From: Desulfovibrio sp.
GTDB lineage: Bacteria; Desulfobacterota; Desulfovibrionia; Desulfovibrionales; Desulfovibrionaceae
Assembly: GCA_003525525.1 (NCBI GenBank)
Contig: DQED01000204.1
Span: 1 to 15,185, forward strand
Length of the DNA: 15,185 nt
Direction of reading: 5' to 3'
The notes under the pieces are model-generated. The model saw nothing but the letters and a program-made list of their open reading frames with translations, searched no databases and was not told the DNA's origin. A program made the position numbers and the translations under genes. Position 1 is the first letter of the stretch. Each line of letters begins with the position of its first letter. Positions 6,913-14,320 of the stretch are shown one piece after another.

Positions 6913-7656
6913 ATGCCAGAACCATGCGGCGCCGACGCTTTGCAGTGCCCGGTGAACGGCAGGACGTATGCGCCGCAACGCCCTGTCGCCGGGGTGCAGA
7001 GCCTTCCAGACGCTCTGCGCCGCATACAGGTCGGCGACGCCGGGGTCATCCATCTCGTCCACGAGCTGGCCGCCTCCCTGGGGCGGGCCATCGACGCCAA
7101 GGACACCCACACCCAGGCCCACTCCGAAGAAGTGGCCGAGGTGGCGCGGGTGCTGGCCGCCGGGCTGGGCCTGCCCCAGGCCCAGGCCAACGTGGTCCAT
7201 GTGGCCGGCCATCTCCACGACATCGGCAAGATCGGCGTGCCTGACGCGGTGCTCCTGAAACCCGGCCGCCTGACGCCCGAGGAATGGGCGTGCATGCAGG
7301 CGCACCCGGCCATGGGCGGCGAGATTCTCGCGCCGCTTTCCTGCCTGGCGGAAATGGGCGTGGTCGCCATGGTGCGCGCCCACCACGAACGCTTCGACGG
7401 CCGAGGCTACCCCGCCGGCCTTGCCGGGCGCGACATTCCGCTCGGGGCGCGCGTCATCGCCGTGGCCGACAGCCTCTCGGCCATGTTGCAAACGCGCCCC
7501 TACCGCCCGGCCATGGATTTCGATCGGGCCTGCCGCGAAATCGTCGCCTGCGCCGGCACGCAATTCGATCCGGACGTGGTGGCGGCGTTTACGGCGGAAA
7601 AGGAAGCGCTGCGCCGCCTGACCCAGACCTTCCGCGAGGCCCCGGGACGGGCCTGA
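6913..7656 (+). CDS. Stand-alone HD-GYP domain protein, predicted c-di-GMP phosphodiesterase
   Basis: 247 aa from the chosen ATG, which has GAGG eight bases upstream. HD-GYP enzymes open and hydrolyse cyclic di-GMP to pGpG or GMP with a di- or tri-iron/manganese centre. The full signature is visible: H70 in TQAHSEEVA, H102-D103 and the following GK in LHDIGKIGVPD, H131 in AHPAMGG, H157-H158-E159 and D162 in HHERFDGRGYP with the GYP at 165-167, and the later ARVIAVADSLSAML and RPYRPA. There is no receiver, PAS, GAF or membrane segment; the first 40 residues are short and featureless apart from C5 and C12. It is the first gene of a tight set with a GGDEF protein (46 bp downstream) and FeoB. An iron-dependent active site next to an iron transporter is suggestive. 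Catalytic activity is predicted, not shown. Confidence 0.9.
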   Translation: MPEPCGADALQCPVNGRTYAPQRPVAGVQSLPDALRRIQVGDAGVIHLVHELAASLGRAIDAKDTHTQAHSEEVAEVARVLAAGLGLPQAQANVVHVAGHLHDIGKIGVPDAVLLKPGRLTPEEWACMQAHPAMGGEILAPLSCLAEMGVVAMVRAHHERFDGRGYPAGLAGRDIPLGARVIAVADSLSAMLQTRPYRPAMDFDRACREIVACAGTQFDPDVVAAFTAEKEALRRLTQTFREAPGRA

Positions 7657-7702
7657 GAACAGCGCCGCCGTGGCCATGACGCACGAGAGCAAGGACGGGC
7701 CC

Positions 7703-8728
7703 ATGCAAACCGTATCCGCCGCCGACAGGGTACAGGCCGGACAGGCCGCCGCGATGCCCCGGGCCAGCGCCGCGGGAAAGCCACGCCCAATGAGCGGCAT
7801 CGGCGTCACCACGCGCATGCGTGTGGTGTTCCTGCTCCTTTTCGCCCTGCCCCCGGGCGTGGCCCTGTATCTTCTGGAAAACGACATGGTCGCTTCGCCC
7901 GGGCGCATGCTCGGCTTGTGGCTGGCCGGGGCGCTCGTGTTGACGCTGCCCCTGTCGCGCCTGGCGGCGCGGTTCGTGGTCCTTGGCGACGTCGCGGCCA
8001 TCAACGCCTTTTGCGCGGCCCTGCGCCGCGGCGAATACCAGCGCCGCCTGCCCCTGCCGCCCCAGGGCGACGACGAGCACGAGCTCCTGCGCCTCAAGCG
8101 CGACCTCAACTGGCTGGCCCACGGCGTGGAAACCCGGGAAACCTGGCTGAGCGCTCTGCTCGACGAAACCAAGCGCCGCGAACGCCATTTCGCCGACCTC
8201 TCCCGCACCGACGGCCTGACCGGACTCTTCAACCGTCGTCACTTCGACGCGACGCTGCCGGAACTCGCCGAGGAAGCCGCATCCTGCGGCCATTCCCTGT
8301 GGCTGGCCTTCCTCGACTGCGACGCCTTCAAGGGCGTCAACGACCGCTTCGGCCATCCGGCCGGCGACGCGGTGTTGGCTGGCATGGGAAAAACCCTGCT
8401 CGATTCCACCCGCGAAGGGCTGGACATGCCCTTTCGTCTCGGCGGCGACGAATTCGCCGTGCTCCTCACCCGCAACCCGCTGACCCCGATCCAGCTGTCG
8501 GCCGAACGCATCCGCCGCCGCTTTGCCGCGTGCCAGGAATACGGCGTCTCGGCCAGCATCGGCCTGGCCCGTTTCGATCCCCGCCAAGACGCCAGACCCT
8601 ACGCCGTCTCACTGGCCGCCCGCTGCGACGCGGCCCTGTACGCGGCCAAGGCCGGCGGCGGCGATGCCGTGTCCGTCGCCCCGGGCGACGACGCGCCCGC
8701 GCCCCAAGCGCCTGGGAAGGGAAGATAG
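7703..8728 (+). CDS. Membrane-anchored GGDEF protein, predicted diguanylate cyclase
   Basis: 341 aa. Two hydrophobic segments (about 39-58 and 69-92) flank a very short periplasmic loop and are followed by a HAMP-like or coiled linker (95-165) and a GGDEF domain. The domain shows DGLTGLFNRR (170-179), LDCDAFKGVND (204-214, metal and substrate residues) and an intact GGDEF (247-251), so it should make c-di-GMP from two GTP. The product-inhibition I-site is not conserved: the expected RxxD five residues before GGDEF reads EGLD. The ATG at 7703 is preferred because AAGGA lies seven bases upstream; GTG 7670 and ATG 7676 are in frame but lack a ribosome site. The stop is only 3 bp before the feoB ATG, so the two are translationally linked. 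With little room for a periplasmic sensor, any signal is likely to come through the membrane segments or a partner. Confidence 0.9.
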   Translation: MQTVSAADRVQAGQAAAMPRASAAGKPRPMSGIGVTTRMRVVFLLLFALPPGVALYLLENDMVASPGRMLGLWLAGALVLTLPLSRLAARFVVLGDVAAINAFCAALRRGEYQRRLPLPPQGDDEHELLRLKRDLNWLAHGVETRETWLSALLDETKRRERHFADLSRTDGLTGLFNRRHFDATLPELAEEAASCGHSLWLAFLDCDAFKGVNDRFGHPAGDAVLAGMGKTLLDSTREGLDMPFRLGGDEFAVLLTRNPLTPIQLSAERIRRRFAACQEYGVSASIGLARFDPRQDARPYAVSLAARCDAALYAAKAGGGDAVSVAPGDDAPAPQAPGKGR

Positions 8729-8731
8729 GCC

Positions 8732-10906
8732 ATGCCCCCGTCCCTCACTTTCGCCCTGGCCGGCAACCCCAATTGCGGCAAGACCACCCTTTTCAACGCC
8801 CTGACCGGCGCGCGCCAGCACGTGGGCAACTATCCCGGAGTCACCGTGGAAAAGCGCGAGGGCCGGGTGCGCTCCGTCGGCCGCGACCTGACACTGGTCG
8901 ACCTGCCGGGCATGTATTCCCTGACCGCCTACTGCGCCGACGAACAGGCCGCGCGCACCTTTCTCGTGGAGGAAAAGCCGAGCTGTGTCATCGACGTGGT
9001 CGATGCCGGCACCCTGGAGCGCGGGCTCTACCTCACGGTGCAGCTGCTCGAACTCGGTGCGCCCGTGGTCCTTGCGCTCAACATGATGGACGAGGTCCGC
9101 CGCCGGGGCATGGTCCTCGACACGGGCCTGCTCGCGCGCCTGCTCGACCTGCCCGTGGTCGAGACCGTGGCCCGCGTGGGCGAAGGCACGGATACGCTCG
9201 TGCGCGAGGCCCTGGACTACGCCAGGGCGCGGCGCGGCCAATGGAAGCCGTTGGAGCTCTCCTACGGCGCGGACGTGGACCGGACGCTTTTCGCCATGCA
9301 GGCGCGCATCGAAGCCGACCGCTTCCTCGTCGACCGTTTCCCGGCCCGCTGGCTCGCGCTCAAATATCTCGAAAACGACGAGGACGTCCGGGCCCTGGGC
9401 CGCCGCGCCGGCGCGACCGCCGCCTTTCTCGAAGAAACCGCAGCCGCGCTCGCCCGCCGCATCAAGGCCACCCAGAACACCTTTCCCGAGGCCGTCATCT
9501 CCGATTACCGCTACGGCTTCATCAGTTCCCTGCTGCGCCGGGGCGTGCTCAAGAAAAACGCCTCCCCGGACCGCATCGCCGTCACCGACGCCTGCGACCG
9601 GGTGCTCACCCACGCCGTGGCCGGCCCGCTCATCATGCTGGCCGTGCTGTTCGGCATGTTCCAACTGACGTTTCTCGTTTCGAGCTATCCCATGGCCTGG
9701 CTGGAGGCGGGGTTCGGCCTGCTCGGCGACACGGTCGGGGCGCTTTTGCCCGAAGGCTTGCTGCGCTCCCTGGTCGTTTCCGGCGTCATTGCCGGCGTCG
9801 GCGGCGTGCTCGGATTCGTGCCGCTCATCTGCGTCATGTTCTTCCTGCTCTCGTGCCTGGAAGACCTGGGCTACACGGCGCGCATGGCCTACATGCTCGA
9901 CCGGGTGTTCCGGGCCTTCGGCCTGCACGGGGCGTCGGTGATGCCGTTCATCATCTCCGGCGGCATCCCCGGCGGCTGCGCCGTGCCCGGGGTCATGGCC
10001 GCCCGGACCCTGCGCAGCCCCAAGGAACGCCTGGCCACCATCTTAAGCGCCCCGTTCATGGCCTGCGGCGCGAAAATTCCGGTCTATCTCCTGCTGATCG
10101 CCGCATTTTTCCCCAAGCATCCGGGGCTGGTCATGTTCGCCGTCACCCTCGCCTCCTGGGCCGCCGCCCTGGGCGTGGCCAAATTGTGGCGCGCAACGGT
10201 CATCCCCGGGGCCTCGACGCCCTTTCTCATGGAGCTGCCGCCCTACCGCCTGCCCACCTTGCGCGGGCTTTGCATCCACACCTTCGAGCGCGCCTGGCAG
10301 TACGTCAAAAAGGCCGGCACCGTGGTCCTGGCCATCTCCATCGTGATGTGGGCGGCCATGACCTTTCCCGGCCTGCCCGCCGCACGCCAGGAAGCCTTCG
10401 ACGCCAAGCGCCTGGAACTTGCGGCCGCGCGCGACGCGCTGCCCGAGGGCGAGGCCCGCGCGGCGCTCTCGCAGGAGATCGACGCCCTGGGCAACATCCG
10501 GGCCGAGGAAGCCCTGCGCGCCTCGCTCGCCGGCCGGCTCGGCGTGGCCCTTACGGGCGCAAGCCGCCTGGCGGGCTTCGACTGGCGCGTCAACATCGCG
10601 CTTATCGGCGGGCTCGCCGCCAAGGAGGTGGTGGTGTCCACCCTGGGCACCGCCTACGACCTGGGCGAAGCCTCGCCCGACGCGCCGGAGACCCTGTCCG
10701 CGCGCCTGGCCGCCGACCCGGGTTTCACCCCGGCCGTGGCCCTGGCGCTACTCGCCTTCACCATTTTGTACGCGCCCTGTTTCGTGACGGTCACCGTCAT
10801 GGCCCGGGAAACGCATTGGAAATGGGCCGCCTTTGCCGTGATCGCCAACACGGCATTGGGCTTCGCCGTGGCCGTGGCCGTCTTTCGCATCGCCCGCGCC
10901 TGGTGA
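8732..10906 (+). CDS. feoB: FeoB-family ferrous iron transporter, divergent
   Basis: 724 aa. FeoB imports Fe(II) across the inner membrane and has an N-terminal GTPase. The G motifs are clear: GNPNCGKT (11-18, G1), GVTVEK with T38 (G2), DLPG (57-60, G3) and NMMD (117-120, G4). The membrane part has the gate-like and core motifs GVGGVLGFVPLICVMFFLLS, LEDLGYTARMAYMLDR, then PFMACGAKIPVYLLL and LAAKEVVVSTLGTAYDL. The first core region differs from classic FeoB: where GFGCNVPAIMATRT is usual, this protein has SGGIPGGCAVPGVMAART. A charged, Ala/Glu-rich stretch (about residues 550-600) lies before the last helices. No FeoA lies next to it within the window. It is the third gene of the HD-GYP/GGDEF operon, starting 3 bp after the previous stop. 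The FeoB family call is secure; Fe(II) as substrate follows from the family. Confidence 0.92.
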   Translation: MPPSLTFALAGNPNCGKTTLFNALTGARQHVGNYPGVTVEKREGRVRSVGRDLTLVDLPGMYSLTAYCADEQAARTFLVEEKPSCVIDVVDAGTLERGLYLTVQLLELGAPVVLALNMMDEVRRRGMVLDTGLLARLLDLPVVETVARVGEGTDTLVREALDYARARRGQWKPLELSYGADVDRTLFAMQARIEADRFLVDRFPARWLALKYLENDEDVRALGRRAGATAAFLEETAAALARRIKATQNTFPEAVISDYRYGFISSLLRRGVLKKNASPDRIAVTDACDRVLTHAVAGPLIMLAVLFGMFQLTFLVSSYPMAWLEAGFGLLGDTVGALLPEGLLRSLVVSGVIAGVGGVLGFVPLICVMFFLLSCLEDLGYTARMAYMLDRVFRAFGLHGASVMPFIISGGIPGGCAVPGVMAARTLRSPKERLATILSAPFMACGAKIPVYLLLIAAFFPKHPGLVMFAVTLASWAAALGVAKLWRATVIPGASTPFLMELPPYRLPTLRGLCIHTFERAWQYVKKAGTVVLAISIVMWAAMTFPGLPAARQEAFDAKRLELAAARDALPEGEARAALSQEIDALGNIRAEEALRASLAGRLGVALTGASRLAGFDWRVNIALIGGLAAKEVVVSTLGTAYDLGEASPDAPETLSARLAADPGFTPAVALALLAFTILYAPCFVTVTVMARETHWKWAAFAVIANTALGFAVAVAVFRIARAW

Positions 10907-10941
10907 ACCGGCCCCAACCCGCAACCGGAGGGAGGAGTTGC

Positions 10942-10970
10942 TGGACAACATACGAATCAGAAAATAGTGT
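10942..10970 (+). promoter_or_regulatory. Possible promoter of the porin gene
   Basis: TGGACA (10942-10947) and TAGTGT (10965-10970) are spaced by 17 bases in an A/T-rich island that stands out from the GC-rich surroundings. The -35 is good and the -10 is weak. There is no obvious terminator between feoB and this point, so read-through from feoB is also possible. Confidence 0.35.
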
Positions 10971-11018
10971 TATGAAAACGTCCTGTTCCAACTGTACACA
11001 TCAAGGGAGACATCCAGC

Positions 11019-12449
11019 ATGCGAGTAAAGCACCTTTTCGCCGCTCTGCTCTTCGTGGCGGCCTCGGTCGCCGGCGCGCACGCCGCCACGGAAGTGCGCA
11101 TGGCCGGCGATACACGCGTCTACGGCGTTTTCTTCGCCAACCGCAATTTCACCGGTTGGGACGAGACCGGAACCCGGACCGAGGACCGCATGACCATCTG
11201 GCAGCGCCTGCGGCTGCGCAGCGACTTCGTGGCCAACGAAAACCTCAAGTTCCGCTTCGGTATGCGCGTCGATGACGAGGCCTGGGGCCACGGCTACCTG
11301 ACCGCGGCCAACCCGCAGGTGGCCATCGAGCCCTATCTCGCCTACCTGCAGTTCAAGTTCCCCGGCACCGACATCGAGGTGACGGCCGGTTACCAGCCTC
11401 TGTCCGTGCCCCATACCGAGGTCTTCTACGACAGCATCGTGCTCGCCGCCGACGACGGCGACCAGTCGAGCGCGGCGCTGCATGTGAACATCCCGGTGAG
11501 TGAAAACCTCTCGGTCCAGGCCGCCTACGGCAGGCTGCTCGCCGCCAACCGGACCTTCCAGCAGACCACCACGCAGGTCGGCGACACCTTCGACGTCTAC
11601 CAGCTCGCCCTGCCCGTGACCGTGGACGGCTTCGCGGCCACGCCCTGGGGCCTGGTCGGCGTCTACGGCAAGAACGCCGATCAGGACGGCCTGTTCAACG
11701 CCGGCCTGCTTTCGGCCGGCAGCTACTTGAACACCACGGGCTATCCCTACAAGGACAACCAGAACGCCATGTGGTGGGGCGGCCTCGCGCTCACCGTGGA
11801 AGCCCTCGATCCCGTCAAGTTCTATGCCGACGCCATCTACGGCGACGCCGCCCCGGGCGACCGGGAGCGCAACCGCCGCCGCGGCTATTTCATCGACGCC
11901 GGCGTCACCTATTCCGGCTTCGACTGGATGCTGCCCGGGCTCTTCGGCTGGGTGGCCAGCGGCGAGGATTCGAGCATCAGCAACGGCAGCGAACGCCTGC
12001 CCGTCATCACGCCCAAATGGGGCCCGGGCACGTCGTTTCTCTTCGACTGCGACCAGGAATTCGCCAACAACAGCATCGGCGTGGACCCGACCGGCACCTG
12101 GGGTCTGGCCGCAAGCCTGCGCGACGTGAGCTTCATCGAGGCGCTCAAAAGCCGCCTGACCGTGGCCGTCATCTCCGGCACGAACAGCGCCGCCGGCCTG
12201 CGCAAGGCCGTCGTCGCCACAGGCGGCGTGGGCAACTACGTGACCATGGGCCGCAACCTGGCCGAAGGCGAATGGGTGCTCGGCGTCAACTTCGACAACT
12301 CCTACGCCATCACCGAACAGCTGAGCCTCACCATGCAGACCGGCTTCGCCGCGCCGCAGGGGCTCAAGACCAGCATCTGGGGGCACCGCTTCACGAACGA
12401 GGCCGAAAACGCCTTCATGGGTTCCCTCGGCTTCCTCTACACCTTCTAG
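11019..12449 (+). CDS. Outer-membrane porin (Desulfovibrio homotrimeric porin type)
   Basis: 476 aa. The N-terminus is a classic signal peptide, MRVKHLFAALLFVAASVAGA followed by HA, with likely cleavage after A22 (AHA). The mature part has alternating hydrophobic/polar segments rich in aromatic residues and Gly, as in a beta barrel, and ends in FLYTF, the terminal aromatic signal for insertion by the Bam complex. Features such as RTEDRMTIWQRLRLRSDF and the ending match the porins found in several copies in Desulfovibrio genomes. It should let small solutes through the outer membrane; the substrate is unknown. The ATG follows AAGGGAGA by about seven to eight bases. Being next to feoB may mean a role in iron or metal entry, but a separate leader of 112 bp argues for its own control. 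Confidence 0.87.
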   Translation: MRVKHLFAALLFVAASVAGAHAATEVRMAGDTRVYGVFFANRNFTGWDETGTRTEDRMTIWQRLRLRSDFVANENLKFRFGMRVDDEAWGHGYLTAANPQVAIEPYLAYLQFKFPGTDIEVTAGYQPLSVPHTEVFYDSIVLAADDGDQSSAALHVNIPVSENLSVQAAYGRLLAANRTFQQTTTQVGDTFDVYQLALPVTVDGFAATPWGLVGVYGKNADQDGLFNAGLLSAGSYLNTTGYPYKDNQNAMWWGGLALTVEALDPVKFYADAIYGDAAPGDRERNRRRGYFIDAGVTYSGFDWMLPGLFGWVASGEDSSISNGSERLPVITPKWGPGTSFLFDCDQEFANNSIGVDPTGTWGLAASLRDVSFIEALKSRLTVAVISGTNSAAGLRKAVVATGGVGNYVTMGRNLAEGEWVLGVNFDNSYAITEQLSLTMQTGFAAPQGLKTSIWGHRFTNEAENAFMGSLGFLYTF

Positions 12450-12468
12450 GGCAAACGCCCCGCAGCTC

Positions 12469-12521
12469 CCGCAAGCCTGGACGCCCCGCAGCCCCCGGGC
12501 CGGAAACGTCCAGGCTTGCGG
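12469..12521 (+). terminator. Long hairpin after the porin gene
   Basis: A perfect 15-bp stem (12469-12483 with 12507-12521) closes a 23-base GC-rich loop, starting 20 bp after the porin stop. No T tract follows, so it is not a textbook intrinsic terminator; it may protect the abundant porin mRNA from 3' decay or assist termination. Confidence 0.5.
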
Positions 12522-12639
12522 CGTCACGATGCCGCCGCAGAAACAAACCGCGCCACCCGCCCCTCTCCCCCGGGAGCGCAAGCATTGACGGCCCTGCGCA
12601 GGACAGGCTATCAGCCCCTTCCACATTGAAATTCTTTCC

Positions 12640-12667
12640 TTGACACCACGTAAACAGGTGTTAACTT
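12640..12667 (+). promoter_or_regulatory. Promoter and palindromic operator of the TetR gene
   Basis: A perfect -35 TTGACA (12640-12645) is followed by TAACTT (12662-12667, 16-base spacer), a modest -10. The same bases form an inverted repeat: TTgACACC (12640-12647) and GGTGTtAA (12657-12664) match at seven of eight positions around nine bases. A TetR dimer bound here would cover both promoter elements, the usual arrangement for self-repression. The start codon is only seven bases after the -10, so the transcript may be leaderless or the true -10 may differ. Confidence 0.6.
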
Positions 12668-12673
12668 CCAGCC

Positions 12674-13267
12674 ATGGCTGAACGCTTGGAATCCCCCCTG
12701 CGCCGGGAGCAGATCGCCGAAGCGGCGCTCGCCATCGTGGTCGAGCACGGCATCGGCGCGGTGACCGTACGCCGCGTGGCCGAGGCCGTGGGTATTTCGG
12801 CGGCGGCGCTGTACCGGCATTACAAGAACAAGGGCGACATCCTGGCCGCCATCCTCGAGGAGCACCACGAGCTCCACATAGCCAACGTCCGACGGGCGCT
12901 CTCCACGGGACGCGGCCCCATGGACTCGCTGCGCATCCTTTACGAAGACATCATGAAGCTCGTGGCCCGGTTCCGGGCCCTGCCCGTGATCTTCCTCTCC
13001 GATGTGGTCTGGTTCGAGGAAACGCGCCTGCGCGACCTCAAGATGCGCCACCACGCCGCCATCCGGGACTTCCTCATGAAACTGATCCTCGAGGGACAGA
13101 AGCTCGGGGAGATCCGGGCCGACATCCGGGCCCAGGAGCTGGTCAACCACTTCATCAGCCTCGTGGCCATGCCCGCGCTCATGTGCGCCCGCACGCCCGA
13201 GGACGTGGACATGGCCCTCCAGACCGCCGCCAACTGGGAGTTGTTCGCCCATGCCGTCGCTGTGTGA
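12674..13267 (+). CDS. TetR/AcrR-family transcriptional regulator
   Basis: 197 aa, normal for TetR. The DNA-binding domain includes REQIAEAALAIVVEHGIGAV (11-30) and the helix-turn-helix TVRRVAEAVGISAAALYRHY (31-50) followed by KNKGDIL. The all-helical C-terminal half, which binds the ligand and forms the dimer, is not conserved enough to name the inducer. The ATG at 12674 is the family-like start and has no strong ribosome site. Its last 17 bases overlap the start of the next gene. The efflux lipoprotein gene two positions downstream suggests that it represses a multidrug or solvent efflux operon. Confidence 0.9.
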   Translation: MAERLESPLRREQIAEAALAIVVEHGIGAVTVRRVAEAVGISAAALYRHYKNKGDILAAILEEHHELHIANVRRALSTGRGPMDSLRILYEDIMKLVARFRALPVIFLSDVVWFEETRLRDLKMRHHAAIRDFLMKLILEGQKLGEIRADIRAQELVNHFISLVAMPALMCARTPEDVDMALQTAANWELFAHAVAV

Positions 13268-14249
13268 TTTTTTTTACCGGGCAGGTGAACGTCCGTTCAC
13301 ACGCGGATGCGCCCGGTTTGGGTTCGTCGCGGGCCTGGCGGGCCTCACGGTCCTGGCCCTTTTTGCGGCCGGGACGGCCGCGGCGGCAGGCGAAGCGCCG
13401 CAGCCGCAGGCCGTGCGGGCCAAATACGCCCCCTTTCTCCCGGTCGTCTCCAGCGAAGGGGAGCTGGCCGTGTACCAAGGCGACCCCGACCTGCCGGTCG
13501 TGGACTGCGCATCGCTGCCGGCCGGGCGCACCATGGTCGCCCTGGTTTTCGGCCAGTCCAACGCCTCCAACACGGTGGACGAGGGCTACGACGCGGTCAA
13601 GCCGGTCTACGCCTTTTCCGACGGCAGCTGCCGCCGCGTGCGTGACGCCATTCCCGGGGCCACGGGCGCCAAGGGGAGCGCCTGGGCGCGCCTGGGCGAC
13701 CGGGTCGTCGACAGCGGTCTGTACGACGCCGTGGTCTTCGTGGACATCGCCCGGGGCGGCTCGTCGGTCCTGCACTGGAGCCGGGGCGGCCAGTTTCACG
13801 ACCTTCTGACCGGCTCCCTGGACGCACTGGCGGCCCGGGGCCTGCCCGCGACCCACGTCCTGTTCCACCAGGGCGAGGCCGACTGCGCCATGGGGCTCTC
13901 CCGCCAGGAATACGGCGCGGTGCTCGCCGAACTGCTCGGGGACATTCGTGCCCATGTCGGCCCGCGCACCGATGTTTTCGTCTCGCGCGCCTCCCTGTTC
14001 CTGGACCCCGCCTGCGGCGACAGGCGCAACCCCGGCTGCTACCGGTCCTGTCCGGCCGTCACCGCCGCCCAGACCGAGGCCGCCGACCCCGAACGCCGGA
14101 TATTTGCCGGCCCCAACACCGACCTGCTCGTGCCCTGGTTCGACCGCAGCGACGGCTACCATTTCACGTCCCGGGCGGCCGACCGTTTCGCCGCCGCCTG
14201 GATGCCGCTCCTTGCCCGGGGGGACGCCCCGCAGCGGCAGATACGCTAA
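13251..14249 (+). CDS. Secreted SGNH / sialate O-acetylesterase-like hydrolase
   Basis: 332 aa. A signal or anchor helix (about 24-45, FVAGLAGLTVLALFAAGTAAAA) follows a 23-residue cytoplasmic-type N-terminus; cleavage after the Ala-rich stretch near 46 is likely, so the enzyme should act in the periplasm or envelope. Catalytic motifs of the sialate O-acetylesterase branch of SGNH hydrolases are present: FGQSNA with S103, IARGGSSVLHW, HQGEAD (206-211), and DGYHFT with D301 and H304. These enzymes remove acetyl or similar esters from sugars. Six Cys in the C-terminal half (such as DPACGDRRNPGCYRSC) may form disulfides. The ATG at 13251 overlaps tetR by 17 bp; no other in-frame start precedes the signal helix. 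The true substrate is unknown. It sits between tetR and an efflux gene and ends 71 bp before it. Confidence 0.82.
   Translation: MPSLCDFFYRAGERPFTRGCARFGFVAGLAGLTVLALFAAGTAAAAGEAPQPQAVRAKYAPFLPVVSSEGELAVYQGDPDLPVVDCASLPAGRTMVALVFGQSNASNTVDEGYDAVKPVYAFSDGSCRRVRDAIPGATGAKGSAWARLGDRVVDSGLYDAVVFVDIARGGSSVLHWSRGGQFHDLLTGSLDALAARGLPATHVLFHQGEADCAMGLSRQEYGAVLAELLGDIRAHVGPRTDVFVSRASLFLDPACGDRRNPGCYRSCPAVTAAQTEAADPERRIFAGPNTDLLVPWFDRSDGYHFTSRAADRFAAAWMPLLARGDAPQRQIR
13285..13300 (+). promoter_or_regulatory. Perfect 16-base palindrome, TetR-type operator candidate
   Basis: GTGAACGTCCGTTCAC has perfectly matching 7-base halves (GTGAACG and CGTTCAC) around two bases. It lies 18 bp after the tetR stop and within the first codons of the next gene (residues 12-17). 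Symmetric TGAAC/GTTCA sites are common for TetR-family repressors of efflux genes. It differs from the palindrome before tetR. Confidence 0.45.
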
Positions 14250-14320
14250 CCGATGACGCCCGCAAGTCCGCCTGCGCCCAGGATTCCGTGGACGCAACGC
14301 GGCTCGTTTCGGAGGAGACA

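Noticed and set aside
7918..11028. Open frame of over 1000 codons on the plus strand across the GGDEF and feoB genes.
   Set aside because: It is an Arg/Pro-rich shadow caused by high GC at third codon positions; the GGDEF and FeoB frames carry all the motifs.
11001..12626. Minus-strand frame of 541 codons opposite the porin.
   Set aside because: It is an antisense shadow; the porin has a signal peptide, ribosome site and proper C-terminal aromatic residue.
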